NCBI GenBank assembly: GCA_003116855.1
Contig: BEWT01000005.1
Location: forward strand, 1 to 64,000
Direction: 5' to 3'
DNA: 64,000 nt
Origin: Desulfurococcaceae archaeon AG1
GTDB lineage: Archaea > Thermoproteota > Thermoprotei_A > Sulfolobales > AG1
Each line of letters begins with the position of its first letter. Position 1 is the stretch's first letter. Shown piece by piece: positions 18,142 to 28,000 of this stretch. The notes under the pieces are model-generated. The model did no database searches. It was not told where the DNA came from and saw only the letters and a program-made list of their open reading frames with translations. The position numbers and the translations under genes are program-made.

Positions 18142-19143
18142 TCATGGTAGAATCATTATTTTACCGTCTCTCTCACTAGAGAAGAGGTTTTTAAGAGCAT
18201 CAACCCCGTGGTCTAGATCATAGCTCCTCCACACTTTCACCCTAAGCTTTCTCTCCTCAGCCATTCTAACGAGATCCAGCATCTCTCTTCTCGTACCACC
18301 TGTCGACCCTATTATCCTCAATTGTTTTGAGAAAACCTCTCTTATCGAGATCCTGAGCTCGTCGCCTGTTAGAGCGCCAAAAGTTACGACCCTTCCATTT
18401 GTTCCCAAGAGTTTAATGCTCTTTGATATCGTCTGGGTTCCCTGAGGATCTATCACTACATCAGCCATAGAACCGCCCGAGATCCTCTCCACAGCTTTAT
18501 ACGCATTATCGAGATCAACAACCTCATCAGCTCCAAACTCTCTCAACCACTGCTTCCTAGTCACTGCAACCACTTTAGCCCCCATGATCTTAGCGAGCTG
18601 AACAGCAAACAAGCCAGTATTGCCTGAAGCACCAACCACAACAACAACCTCTCCAGGTGATACCGAGGCTAGTCTAAGGGCGTGATACGCTGTTAAAGCC
18701 CCGATCGATAGACTTGCAGCAAGCTCCCACTCAATATTATCACTAACCCTAAACACATTCTTGGCAGGGACTACAGCATATTCAGCATAACCACCGTTGG
18801 AGACTATCCCTATAAGCCCTCCCTTTCTGCACAGCATCTCCTGACCTGCGAGGCACATATCACACGAGCCATCAAATAGTCTACTATAAACAGCGACTCT
18901 ATCCCCAGGCTTTACTTCTTTAACATGGTCACCAACAGCCTCCACGACTCCTGCAAACTCCGCCCCTGGAATGTGGGGAATCGGTGTTACATTCCTTATA
19001 CTCACCACAGTAGCATAGTCAACAGGATTAACACTAGCCGCCCTCACTCTTATGAGAACAGAATGTGGATCTAGCTGGGGTTTCTCAACATCCATTACTT
19101 TTAGATTCTCTAACCCATTCTTATCAAAAACCAACGCCCTCAT
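18142..19143 (-). CDS. Zinc-type alcohol dehydrogenase / quinone reductase-like MDR protein
   Basis: A 333-residue medium-chain dehydrogenase/reductase. The N-terminal GroES-like domain has IPGAEFAGVVEAVGDHVKEVKPGDRV and a structural-zinc-like lobe DGSCDMCLAGQEMLCRKGG. The NAD(P)-binding Rossmann part has GASGNTGLFAVQLAKIMGAKVVAVTR. At the usual first catalytic zinc position (CG.D in ADHs) it has NPVDYATV, so the catalytic zinc may be missing and activity may resemble quinone oxidoreductases. Substrate unknown. Complete length; ATG start. Confidence 0.82.
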   Translation of the reverse strand: MRALVFDKNGLENLKVMDVEKPQLDPHSVLIRVRAASVNPVDYATVVSIRNVTPIPHIPGAEFAGVVEAVGDHVKEVKPGDRVAVYSRLFDGSCDMCLAGQEMLCRKGGLIGIVSNGGYAEYAVVPAKNVFRVSDNIEWELAASLSIGALTAYHALRLASVSPGEVVVVVGASGNTGLFAVQLAKIMGAKVVAVTRKQWLREFGADEVVDLDNAYKAVERISGGSMADVVIDPQGTQTISKSIKLLGTNGRVVTFGALTGDELRISIREVFSKQLRIIGSTGGTRREMLDLVRMAEERKLRVKVWRSYDLDHGVDALKNLFSSERDGKIMILP

Positions 19144-19191
19144 TGTAAAACCCTCTATATATCGTCTCTCGAGAAAAATAAATATAGCCTT

Positions 19192-19608
19192 CTATTTACC
19201 TGACGAGATGAGCTCTATGATCGTTGATAACAGCTTCTCCGACGCTGATACCCTCTTTTCGAGACTAGATATGCTTCTATTAATGCTCTGCATATACTGG
19301 GACTCAACGCTCCTCTTAAGATCCTCTACCTCTCTATTAATATTGTTAAGAACAACCTGATAGGCGTCGACCAGACTTCTAAGCCTTTTTAGATCCTGAG
19401 AGATGACTTTGTACCTCGCATCTAGATCGTGTGTTAACATATAACCCAGTACCAAGAACGGTACAAGGATCGATATATAGAGAGAGACAAGCGATCTAGG
19501 ATCACTGAAAACCACACCTATAGATGGGATACCCAGGAACTCCCACGAGATATAAAGCATGGCAATAGCTGAGAACGACGACACCAGTGATGAGATAAGC
19601 CACCTCAT
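19192..19608 (-). CDS. Small membrane protein with coiled coil, unknown
   Basis: About 138 residues from ATG 19608, which directly follows the SD GGTGAGG; a longer frame begins at 19635. Two hydrophobic helices (LISSLVSSFSAIAMLYISW and LVSLYISILVPFLVLGYML) come first. A heptad-rich coiled coil follows (ISQDLKRLRSLVDAYQVVLNNI...SISSLEKRVSASEKLLSTI). The coiled coil should face the cytoplasm. No family recognised. It lies about 50 bases upstream of the alcohol dehydrogenase in the same direction. Confidence 0.6.
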   Translation of the reverse strand: MRWLISSLVSSFSAIAMLYISWEFLGIPSIGVVFSDPRSLVSLYISILVPFLVLGYMLTHDLDARYKVISQDLKRLRSLVDAYQVVLNNINREVEDLKRSVESQYMQSINRSISSLEKRVSASEKLLSTIIELISSGK

Positions 19609-19817
19609 CTCCTCACCAGTACCGCAGTATCCCAAAGGCTAATAAGGATTAAGGCTCAAACCACATATCCCTACAGATCCAAACCTACCCACATATAGAT
19701 ATGCCCTTAACATCTATTCCACACTCAGACCTCCTAGCCTCCCAGATCACTCTAGCCCAGAGCACTCAGCTGAATATTTAAAATATTAAAAGTTAAATCG
19801 CCACAAGCGCTATTAAC
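19609..19817. other. Intergenic, nothing recognised
   Basis: About 210 AT-rich bases upstream of the C/D sRNA. I see no coding pattern. TATA-like AT runs near 19773-19795 (AATATTTAAAATATT) may serve the sRNA that follows. Confidence 0.4.
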
Positions 19818-19878
19818 AAACGATGATGAGTGTAGCCCGCAATAACGAGCCGATGAGTAAACTTGATCCCACTGAACC
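19818..19878 (+). ncRNA. C/D box sRNA
   Basis: Box C ATGATGA at 19823-19829, a 15-base guide, a D'-like ACGA (19845-19848), three bases, a C'-like GATGA (19852-19856), a second 15-base guide, and box D CTGA at 19872-19875. Size and order are those of archaeal 2'-O-methylation guides. The first guide (TGTAGCCCGC) is complementary to GCGGGCUACA, which I recall in the 3' part of crenarchaeal 16S rRNA. D' is weak, so that target is only a suggestion. An AT-rich promoter-like run lies upstream. Confidence 0.72.
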
Positions 19879-20356
19879 TAAATTTAAGGTTATTTCATCT
19901 CTAAAATAACCCTTTAAAGCTTTATTTGATATTGACAAGAACAGCGATCTAAGCAGTCCAGAGCTTATATTTGTGGAAGTCCTATTCTCGGATACCTATA
20001 GACTAAGCAGAAGTTACTAAATATGAGAGAGCATTAATACCCAGAATAAACAGTGGATAAACAGTTGTGGATCCATGTTTTACACGATTAAAAACAGGCT
20101 TTCTCCACAACAGCAAGTCAAAGGCATTCTATGAAGGAAAATCAGTTATATCAAAAAATAACCGTAATGAAACCCGAACCTCAGGATGCCTCTAGCTAAT
20201 TGATATTTATGTGGTGACCACGCCTATTTTATATAGCTCCTTGCCTTTAATAGTATGAAAAGTGTGACTGAGATGGGATGGTCTCATCTGTTCGAGATCT
20301 ATAGTGGCTGCTGGCTTTTCACAACGATCTCTGACACCAGCTGGGGGTGTTAATGG
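19879..20356. other. Intergenic region upstream of coiled-coil gene
   Basis: About 480 bases without a credible ORF. GGTTATTT...AAATAACC near 19888-19913 can form an eight-pair hairpin just after the sRNA. CTGAGATGGGATGG...CTCATC near 20268-20290 can fold as a small stem. The SD GGGGGTG of the next gene is at 20343-20349. No repeat or RNA gene beyond these was recognised. Confidence 0.4.
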
Positions 20357-21250
20357 GTGGAGGAAGCCATCTATGCTGAGCTTGATAGGCTAAGGGAGGA
20401 TCTTAGGATTCTTATGGAGAAGAGGGATAAAGCTGGAGAGAGTTTTTTAAAACTAGTTGAGGAGAGAAGGAGACTCATATCAGAGATTAGAGAACTAAGA
20501 GGAAGCTTAAGAGAGGTTAGAGAAAGCAAAGCTAGGCTTATAGAGATGGTGAAGGATCTCAGGGAAAGGCTTAAACAGGCTAGAGAGAAGCTGAGGAGCA
20601 GTGTTGCTAGGCTTGAAGAGATTAGGAGAACATACCCGGATCTTGAGAGGATCGCGGGGGTCTCTATATCTTCCCTTAAGAGGAGGATAGATTCTCTGGA
20701 ATGGAAGATCATCACAGGCCAGGTAGATCCTGAAGAAGAAGAGGAGATCATTAGACAGGTAATGAGGCTTGAAACACAGCTTGACAAGATCTTGAAGGCT
20801 AAGAATGTTAAGAACATGGTTACCGAGATAAGGGCTGAGATAGCATCCTCAAGGCTAGAGATAGACGATATAAGGAGATCCATTGCCGAGGTCTCACGAG
20901 GCATCGACGAGATTAAGAAGAAGGAGAGTGAGCTTATAGAAGAGATAGGGAAGAGAAGTGCAAGGATAGATGAGATCTCAAAGGAGCTTGACAGGCTAGC
21001 CGCAGATAGATCAAGAATCTCTGAGGAGATCAGAAGAAAGAGGGAGGAGATACAGGCGCTTAGAAGCAAGCTAAGAGAGATCAAGACAAACCAGGATAAG
21101 AAATCTAGGATCGAAAGACTAGAGATCCTGAAAAAGAAGGCAGAAGAGAAGCTATCCTCGGGAGAGAGGTTAACATTCGAGGAGTTACAGGCGCTCTATG
21201 GAGGGCTAGACGGAGAGAGCAATGGTACGAGTGGTGGAGAAAACCCCTGA
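20357..21250 (+). CDS. Archaeal coiled-coil protein (COG1340-like)
   Basis: A 297-residue, almost entirely charged coiled-coil protein (heptads from EEAIYAELDRLREDLRILMEKRDK to RRKREEIQALRSKLREIK), with a short middle part (RTYPDLERIAGVSISSLKRRIDSLEWKI) and the C-terminal motif SGERLTFEELQALYGG. The pattern fits the COG1340-type archaeal coiled-coil proteins of unknown function. The GTG start follows GGGGGTG. The next gene, DUF373, starts inside its last 29 bases, so they are co-transcribed and likely work together. Confidence 0.7.
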   Translation: MEEAIYAELDRLREDLRILMEKRDKAGESFLKLVEERRRLISEIRELRGSLREVRESKARLIEMVKDLRERLKQAREKLRSSVARLEEIRRTYPDLERIAGVSISSLKRRIDSLEWKIITGQVDPEEEEEIIRQVMRLETQLDKILKAKNVKNMVTEIRAEIASSRLEIDDIRRSIAEVSRGIDEIKKKESELIEEIGKRSARIDEISKELDRLAADRSRISEEIRRKREEIQALRSKLREIKTNQDKKSRIERLEILKKKAEEKLSSGERLTFEELQALYGGLDGESNGTSGGENP

Positions 21251-22343
21251 AAAAATACTGATAGTCGTTATAGATTACGATGATGACCTAGGAGGGGTAG
21301 GAATAGATACCCCAGTAGTTGGTGTAAAGAGAGTATCCGAAACGGCTTTTAACTATGCCCTAGAGAGACCCGAGGATCCCGATGTCAATGCGCTCTTCAC
21401 AGCTATAAAGATATATAGAGACATGATAGATCAGGGGTATAGGGTTGAGGTAGCAGCGATCTCAGGCGATCAGAGAGGAGGGTTGAAAGCTGTCGAGAGG
21501 ATCAGGAGCCAGCTAATAGACGTGATCAATTTAACAGGCTCTAAATCGGTTATAGTGGTATCAGACGGGGGCGAGGATGAAAAGGTTATCCCCGTAATAG
21601 AATCCATAGTACCGATCTTCTATGTCAAGACAGTGGTTATAGAGCAGGCAAGGGCTGTCGAGCAAACATATATTCTCATCTGGAGATATATTAAAAAAGT
21701 ACTCAGCGAGCCCAGACTCTCGAGGCTCGTTATAGGATACCCAGGACTTCTTCTTATACTCATAGGTCTCATGCTTTTCTTCGATCTACTCCAACAAGCG
21801 CTAATGGTATCGCTGATCTTTCTTGGCATCGTAATGATAATCAAGGGCTTTAACCTAGAGGATGCTTTGATAAACATGTGGAAAAGAAATCCCAGCGGAA
21901 CTATACTAGCCGCTGTAGGGGCTATCGTTATGGGCATAGCAGTAATGCTTACATGGTTCAGCCTAGCCCAGGCCTTACAACATCCCCAAAGGGATTTCAA
22001 GATCGTTGGTAACATACTTGAGAATGTCTCATGGCTATATGGCCTATCCATATCAGTCCTTCTCCTAGGACCCTTGATAAAAAGAATTCTCTCTAGATCT
22101 ATTAGGGCGTGGAGATATGCAGTTATCTTAACAATGGTTGCTATGTTCACATTACTACTAAGAGATATAGGATTAGTGCTCCTCTCACTCCCCGACACGG
22201 CTACTGCCAGGGATATAGTGGATGCTATGTGGAGCAGCAACACGTTCCAAGGGCTTATAACAATAGTTGTGACAGTAATAATAGCATCCTCTCTACTCCA
22301 ACTCGTAGAGGTCACGATAACTAGGAGGAGAAAAAGTAAATAG
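21222..22343 (+). CDS. DUF373 family membrane protein
   Basis: A 373-residue protein. The cytoplasmic N-terminal half carries DUF373 features: ILIVVIDYDDDLGGVGIDTPVVG, EDPDVNALFTAIKIY, VIVVSDGGEDEKVIPVIESI. After RYIKK come about six to seven membrane helices, starting LVIGYPGLLLILIGLMLFF. The family is conserved across archaea with unknown function. ATG 21222 is preceded by GGAGAGAG and overlaps the coiled-coil gene, a strong sign of coupling. Confidence 0.82.
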   Translation: MVRVVEKTPEKILIVVIDYDDDLGGVGIDTPVVGVKRVSETAFNYALERPEDPDVNALFTAIKIYRDMIDQGYRVEVAAISGDQRGGLKAVERIRSQLIDVINLTGSKSVIVVSDGGEDEKVIPVIESIVPIFYVKTVVIEQARAVEQTYILIWRYIKKVLSEPRLSRLVIGYPGLLLILIGLMLFFDLLQQALMVSLIFLGIVMIIKGFNLEDALINMWKRNPSGTILAAVGAIVMGIAVMLTWFSLAQALQHPQRDFKIVGNILENVSWLYGLSISVLLLGPLIKRILSRSIRAWRYAVILTMVAMFTLLLRDIGLVLLSLPDTATARDIVDAMWSSNTFQGLITIVVTVIIASSLLQLVEVTITRRRKSK

Positions 22344-22573
22344 CTATAACAATAAGCTATAGATCGCTGCTACATATTTGCCTAGAGACGATTTAAATAC
22401 CGACTAGCAAGAGTCCAGACGTATAATAAGCTGAAAACAGTTAAGGAGAAGAATATTTTCCTAGGATCGGGCTATTATCTGGGATCACTATTTACTAATA
22501 GAACTGAAGAAATAAGAGATACAGACTCAGAGCCTATCTCGAAACAACCATAGTGATAAGCAATGAAACACGA

Positions 22574-23422
22574 TTATGGGGGTTCTACTCTATAGAACCT
22601 GGCTATGTTTTCTACATGTATCTTGTATATGGCTTCTTCGTTTAGAAAGCCTTCTTTAACAGCCTTCAATGTGTTTTCAGAGATTTCCCAGGGGTATAGG
22701 ACTTTTCCTGGTCTTGCTGGATCATCTATATAGTCGCTTTCGAACATATAGAATCCTTGATGCTTACTCGCAATCTGGATCACCTGGTAGATTGCTGGCA
22801 CAGTAGCTGGAATCCCCATTGATATAGCGTGTTCTAGAAGCCCTGGTTTTGCGTGGTGCATTGCGACCTTGTCCTTACTAATCCCTATTCTTCTGATCCT
22901 GTCCTCGATATCCTTGGCAGTGATCCACCCGCCTTCTTCTAGGTGTAGGTGCACAATAGCTCCAAGATCCTTGGCTCTTGTTAGGGCATAGTCGAGAACC
23001 ATTTCGGCGAGAACCACATAGTGGGGTTTAACCTGGTAGTGAGGTCTCCCAACCTCGGCGATTCCGTGTAAAAGTCCTTTCTCTATATAGGTGCACGCGA
23101 GATCTATGATCTTGATGGAAGATCTATAGGCATCCTCAGGCTTCATCCCAAGCTTATCTATCATCTTATCAATCATAGCTGGGTGGTATCCGCCTAGACA
23201 CACCACCCTTAACCCTGCCTCTCTAGCAGCTCTGCACTCGGATATAACCAACTCTATGGATCTTTCAAAACCTTCTGGGCTTGGGTTAAGCCCAAGGCTA
23301 GTTGGAGGTAAAGAGACAAGTGCTATGAACCAGCCCCCGGATTCTCTGAACCTCTTGGAAACAGTCTTCGCTCCTAACCCCTTAAGAGGGTTTGTGTGGG
23401 CATGGGCGTCTGCAAATATCAA
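22574..23422 (-). CDS. TatD-like metal-dependent hydrolase
   Basis: A 282-residue TIM-barrel hydrolase with TatD-type metal ligands: FADAHAHTNP (HxH) at the N-terminus, GIAEVGRPH (Glu), HLHLEEGG (His), AMHHAKP (His) and FESDYIDDP (Asp). TatD-like enzymes are nucleases or phosphodiesterases; this member is of an archaeal subgroup with no defined substrate. The TTG start at 23422 follows GGTGAGG. It lies downstream of ndk and a hypothetical gene in the same direction. Confidence 0.8.
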   Translation of the reverse strand: MIFADAHAHTNPLKGLGAKTVSKRFRESGGWFIALVSLPPTSLGLNPSPEGFERSIELVISECRAAREAGLRVVCLGGYHPAMIDKMIDKLGMKPEDAYRSSIKIIDLACTYIEKGLLHGIAEVGRPHYQVKPHYVVLAEMVLDYALTRAKDLGAIVHLHLEEGGWITAKDIEDRIRRIGISKDKVAMHHAKPGLLEHAISMGIPATVPAIYQVIQIASKHQGFYMFESDYIDDPARPGKVLYPWEISENTLKAVKEGFLNEEAIYKIHVENIARFYRVEPP

Positions 23423-23431
23423 CCCAGATCC

Positions 23432-23869
23432 TCACCTTATATATCCAGCCCACTCGCTAGGAGGCTTTATCCCGAGCTCCTCGAGGATCTTTATCACTCT
23501 TTCGGATGGTGCTAGATAGTATAGGGGCCAGTCCCTCAGCTTTGAGAGGAGGGTCTTGCTCTGAATACCCTCGATCCCAGCTATCCTTCTAAACCTAAAG
23601 GTAGGCTCCCCCTTATCATTCACAACAACATCGTCAACCACTAGAAAGCTTGGGGGGAGCGATGTATAGTCAACTCTATCTGTCCTAGTACCCCTCCTGA
23701 TAGGCCCTTTACCATATATACCTATAGCTGGTATTGGCAATAATCCCCTTATTTCCTGCAATAACTTCTCATCAATACTTGTCCCCTGGTAATGAACCTC
23801 GCCATCCTTTTCCCACTGGCTTGGATTGAAATGTGTGTTTAGGATTAGTATAAAGCCCATAGAGATCAT
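23432..23869 (-). CDS. Conserved hypothetical protein between ndk and the TatD-like gene
   Basis: A 145-residue soluble protein that I do not recognise. Notable parts are the N-terminal strand GFILILNTHFNPSQW, PIPAIGIYGKGPIRRGTRTDR, SFLVVDDVVVNDKGEP, and a C-terminal helix SERVIKILEELGIKPPSEWAGYI. Codon use matches the neighbours. It starts two bases after the ndk stop and ends nine bases before the TatD-like gene, so it is part of the rpl24e-ndk transcription unit. Confidence 0.6.
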   Translation of the reverse strand: MISMGFILILNTHFNPSQWEKDGEVHYQGTSIDEKLLQEIRGLLPIPAIGIYGKGPIRRGTRTDRVDYTSLPPSFLVVDDVVVNDKGEPTFRFRRIAGIEGIQSKTLLSKLRDWPLYYLAPSERVIKILEELGIKPPSEWAGYIR

Positions 23870-23871
23870 CT

Positions 23872-24300
23872 CTAGACAAGCTCATCTTTGTCGAAAAAGA
23901 GGGAGATCTCGTATTCGGCTGCTTCAGGGCTATCAGATGCGTGGGCTATGTTCTCGCTAACCGACAGAGCATAATCTCCTCTTATAGTACCCGGGGGAGC
24001 TTTTCTACCATCTGTAGGGCCTAGGAGATTCCTCACAACACTTATAGCCGAGTCGCCCTCTATCACCATGAGCACAACAGGCCCTCTTGTGACGAAACTC
24101 ACAAGCTCCTCAAAGAAAGGCTTACCCTTATGTACAGCGTATAGCTTCTCTGCCTCCTCCCTCGATAGCTTTTTAAGCTTCATACCAGCGATCCTTAGAC
24201 CTTTTCTCTCTAATCTAGATATTATCTCACCAACAATTCTCTTCTCATAGGCATCTGGCTTTAGCATGAAGAATGTTCTCTCAACCGGCAATAGCGTCAC
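23872..24300 (-). CDS. ndk: Nucleoside diphosphate kinase
   Basis: A 142-residue Ndk with [21 protein letters not shown] at the N-terminus, the [20 protein letters not shown] segment, [18 protein letters not shown], and the active-site histidine in [16 protein letters not shown]. It transfers the gamma phosphate between NTPs and NDPs through a phosphohistidine. Its start overlaps the rpl24e stop by four bases, the usual archaeal rpl24e-ndk arrangement. Confidence 0.96.
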   Translation of the reverse strand: MTLLPVERTFFMLKPDAYEKRIVGEIISRLERKGLRIAGMKLKKLSREEAEKLYAVHKGKPFFEELVSFVTRGPVVLMVIEGDSAISVVRNLLGPTDGRKAPPGTIRGDYALSVSENIAHASDSPEAAEYEISLFFDKDELV

Positions 24301-24485
24301 CTCCTCTGCCTACCCATATAGCTTGAAGTCCATGGAAGCTTCTTCGGATCCCTCCCCATTCTATAGTATTTAAAACACTTAGAGGAGCAGAACCTGAGTA
24401 TGCTTCCATCGTTCCTCACAAACATGATCCCGGTACCGGGGGATACCTGGCCGCCGCAGAAGCTGCACCTATGGATGCTGACCAT
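24297..24485 (-). CDS. rpl24e: 50S ribosomal protein L24e
   Basis: A 62-residue zinc-ribbon ribosomal protein: [21 protein letters not shown] followed by [22 protein letters not shown]. The frame is open much further upstream, but that part is the reverse of rps28e. The true start is ATG at 24485, immediately after GGGGAG. It is translationally linked to ndk. It is divergent from rps28e with 58 bases between starts, whereas these genes are usually collinear in crenarchaea. Confidence 0.95.
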   Translation of the reverse strand: MVSIHRCSFCGGQVSPGTGIMFVRNDGSILRFCSSKCFKYYRMGRDPKKLPWTSSYMGRQRR

Positions 24486-24543
24486 CTCCCCACACCATGC
24501 ATAATTATGTCTAAAGCTCTTTAAAGCGTCCACAAATATATCT
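24486..24543. promoter_or_regulatory. Divergent promoter between rpl24e and rps28e
   Basis: A 58-base spacer. The TATA-like CTTTAAAG at about 24517-24524 is roughly 25 bases before the ATG of rps28e, consistent with a leaderless mRNA. A TATA-like ATAATTAT at 24500-24507 may serve the opposite strand. Confidence 0.5.
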
Positions 24544-24804
24544 ATGGGGCTGCGATTGTCACAGCAGGCTGAGAAGGCTTCGAAATCGATAATAGAGGAG
24601 ATAGGAATACCAGCCGAGGTTATACAGATCATAGGAAGGACAGGCGTCACTGGAGAGATAACCCAGGTCAGGGTAAGGGTTCTTGAGGGAAGGGATAAGG
24701 GTAGGATCATTACACGCAATATTAAGGGTCCTGTGAGAATAGGGGATATAGTGATCTTGAGAGAGACTGAGAGAGAGGCTAGAAAGCTCACAACAAGGAG
24801 ATAG
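24544..24804 (+). CDS. rps28e: 30S ribosomal protein S28e
   Basis: An 86-residue S28e with the family core [49 protein letters not shown] and C-terminal [11 protein letters not shown]. It has an OB-like fold and binds near the decoding region of the small subunit. The N-terminus is slightly longer than usual. It is followed closely by a small unknown gene and ileS, so these probably form one operon. Confidence 0.95.
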   Translation: MGLRLSQQAEKASKSIIEEIGIPAEVIQIIGRTGVTGEITQVRVRVLEGRDKGRIITRNIKGPVRIGDIVILRETEREARKLTTRR

Positions 24805-24821
24805 CTCTATAGGTGCTGCTA

Positions 24822-25055
24822 TTGACGATGTACAATGTATATATAGTTTCTTATAGTGAGAAATCTATTGAGGAGGTGGAGAGAGAATTATCCAGGATAG
24901 CCAGGATCGTTCAAAAGGTTAGGAGTAGTGTTGTCCATAGCTTCTACTACTATAGAATAGAGTGTAGTTCCGAAGACAGCATTAACAATATATTGAAAAG
25001 CTATATAGATAAAGGACTCATCTCTTGGGCGAAGGTTGAGAAAACTCTGGGGTGA
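24822..25055 (+). CDS. Small hypothetical protein between rps28e and ileS
   Basis: About 77 residues from TTG 24822 (SD AGGTG at 24811-24815); GTG 24813 is an alternative. Sequence pattern: strand YNVYIVSYS, helix EEVERELSRIARIVQKV, strand VVHSFYYYRIECSS, helix INNILKSYIDKGL, strand ISWAKVEKT, like a ferredoxin-like beta-alpha-beta fold. Family not recognised. Its stop overlaps the SD of ileS (start ATG 25060), indicating coupling. Confidence 0.6.
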   Translation: MTMYNVYIVSYSEKSIEEVERELSRIARIVQKVRSSVVHSFYYYRIECSSEDSINNILKSYIDKGLISWAKVEKTLG

Positions 25056-25059
25056 GAGG

Positions 25060-28000
25060 ATGGCTCACCTGGGGTCTAGATATAACCCGGAAGAGGTGGA
25101 GACAAGAATCAAGAGGTTCTGGGAGGAGAACAAGATCTACGAGAAAGTAAGGTCTAGGAAAAGGGACAAAATATTCTTCTTCCTAGACGGTCCACCATAC
25201 CCCAGCTCCCCCACATTCCACCCAGGAACAGGATGGAACAAGGTGATCAAGGATGCTGTTCTCAGATACTACAGGCTCAAGGGATACTATGTAATGGATA
25301 CGCCAGGATATGATACACATGGCCTTCCAATAGAATACCAGATCGAGAAGAGATTAGGGATATTAAGTAAGAAGGAGATAGTTGAGAAGATAGGGATCGA
25401 TAGGTTTATACATATGTGCAAAGAGTTCGTGTTAAACAACGTAGAGTCTCTGTCCAGAGGTTTCAAGGATCTTGGCGTGATGATGGACTGGTCCAACCCC
25501 TACATGACCCTGAACAACAGCTACATAGAGGAAGCCTGGAGACTAATAAAAGCTGCAGAGACTAAAGGTCTCCTCGACATAGATATAAGGGTTCTCCACT
25601 GGTGCCCCAGATGCGAGACAGTTCTAGCTGACTATGAGGTTACGCAAGAGTATGTGGATCTAGAGGATCCATCGATATACGTTAAACTACCCGTAAGAGG
25701 GACTAGGAACGAGTATATAGTTATATGGACCACAACCCCATGGACACTCCCTGCAAACACCTTTGTCATGGCCAGGAGTGACGCGATCTATGCTAAGGTG
25801 GAATATATGGGCGAGATCCTCATCATTGCTGAGAGCGCTATCGAGAGAATCGCTAAGGAGATTGGTATGGAGAACTATAAAGTGATCGCAAGGATCCCTG
25901 GTAGAGAGCTTGAGGGGCTTGAGTACGACCACCCATTAGAGGACATAATACCTCTCCAAAAGATCTTGAAGAGCTATCACAAAATAGTTCTCGCCGATGA
26001 GTATGTGAGTCTCGACGAGGGGACAGGGTTTGTCCACGCCGCACCTGGGCATGGACCTGAGGACTTCGAAGTGGCTAGGAAGAAAGGCTTCCCAGTATAC
26101 TCCCCGCTAGATGATTCAGGAAGATTCACTGAGGAGGCAGGTAAATATAGGGGTAAGGGTGCTAGAGAAGCTAACCAGGAGATCATAGAGGATCTAAGAG
26201 CCAGAGGGGCACTCCTCTCACACTCAAAGATCACCCACAGATATCCTGTGTGCTGGAGGTGTAAAACACCTCTCTTACTCAGAGCAACTAAACAGTGGAT
26301 CATAAGAACCTCGAAGCTATCCTCAAAAGCCCTCGAAGAAGCCTCCAAGGCTAAATGGATACCCAGATGGGGACTAGATAGAATAAAACCACTCCTCGAG
26401 AACATGCAGGACTGGGTCATATCGAGACAAAGGTTCTGGGGAATACCCCTCCCAATCTGGATTTGCAAGTCATGTGGGCATAGAATAGTGATTGGGGATC
26501 TTGAGGAGTTAAAGGCATATGGCGCCAGCGAGCTTCCAGAGGATCTCCACAGACCCTGGATAGATCGTGTGATTCTCAAATGCCCCAGATGCGGTGGGGC
26601 TGCCGAGAGAGTACCAGATGTAGCTGATGTGTGGCTCGACTCAGGAGTCGCTTTCTACGCATCTCTAGGCAAGGGTGGGTTGGAGAGGTTCAAAGAACTA
26701 GGGCCTGTTGATTTCGTCGTAGAGGGGCATGACCAGACCAGGGGTTGGTTCTTCAGCATGCTGAGATCCGGGGTTATAGTCCTGGGATCCGTGCCCTACA
26801 GATCTGTCCTCGTACATGGCTTTGTTCTCGATGAGAAGGGTAGGGAGATGCATAAATCCCTTGGTAACTATGTTGAAGTATCGCAAGTTGTTAACATGTA
26901 TGGGAGAGACGCCTTCAGGCTGTTCGTGTTATCCAACACCACCTGGGAGGATCTCAAGTTCTCTATGAAGAAGCTTGATGAGGTAACAAGAGACCTTAAT
27001 ATAGTCTGGAACGTTCTCCTCTTCGCTAAATCCTATATGGAGATAGATGGATATAAATACTCAGAAGACGACCTGGAGAAACTTTCAGACCACCTGAGAC
27101 TAGAGGATAGATGGATACTCTCAAGACTAGCATCGCTGGTAGACGGTGTAACAAGGGCTATGGATGAATATAGAGTGCACGAGGCTGTCAACATGTTGAG
27201 GGACTTCTTAATCGAGGATCTATCGAGAACATATCTAAAGATAGTAAGAAGAAGGGTGTGGGAAGAGAAAAACACGCCCGACAAGATAGCTGTATATGCA
27301 ACACTCTTCAAGGTGCTCAAAACATGGAGCATTATGGCCTCGATAGCAGTACCCCACATATCAGAGCTAATCTATCAAGAGCTTATCAGGAGCCTATACG
27401 AAGGCGCGATGGAGAGCGTCAACCTAGAGAGATGGCCAGACCCTCTGGAACTAGCGAGGTTCAGGGATCAGGAGTTAGAGAACGTGTTTGAAAAGCTGAG
27501 AGAGATATTCGAAGCCCTAGCCTCGGCCAGGATGAATGCTGGGATAAAGCTCAGAAGACCTGTAGAGCTCTGTGTAATAGCAAGCAGCGACAAAGGTTTC
27601 CTCGATGCTGTTGCAAAGGCTTCCAACGTTATCAAGGAGATGCTCAACTGCCAGCAGACAATCCCAATGGATCTTAGTGAGGCTGTTGGTAAGATCTTTG
27701 TGAGGAGGGCTAAGCCTGTTCTCTCATCAATAGGTAGGGAGTTCAAGAGCCTTGCCAGAGAGATCATATCATATATAGAGGCGAGGAGCGAAGATATCGC
27801 AAAAGACCTCGAGACAGGTGTTATAAAGATCCCTGTGCAGGGCGGTGAGGTAACACTCACAAGGGATCACGTGGAGATCGTTGAAGAACCGCTCCAGGGA
27901 TACTCGGTAGTAAAGAGGGATTGGGGATATGCTGCTATATCCACAAGGGTTTCTGAAGAGCTAGCCCTTGCTGGACTAGCGAGAGAGATAATAAGAAGGA

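Noticed and set aside
20371-21084. Long minus-strand ORF (237 codons), Ser/Leu-rich
   Set aside because: It is the mirror of a coiled-coil gene with strong charge bias; no start signal.
21620-22315. 231-codon minus-strand ORF
   Set aside because: Shadow of the DUF373 membrane helices on the other strand.
25977-26579. 200-codon minus-strand ORF inside ileS
   Set aside because: Shadow of a clearly functional gene; no family pattern.
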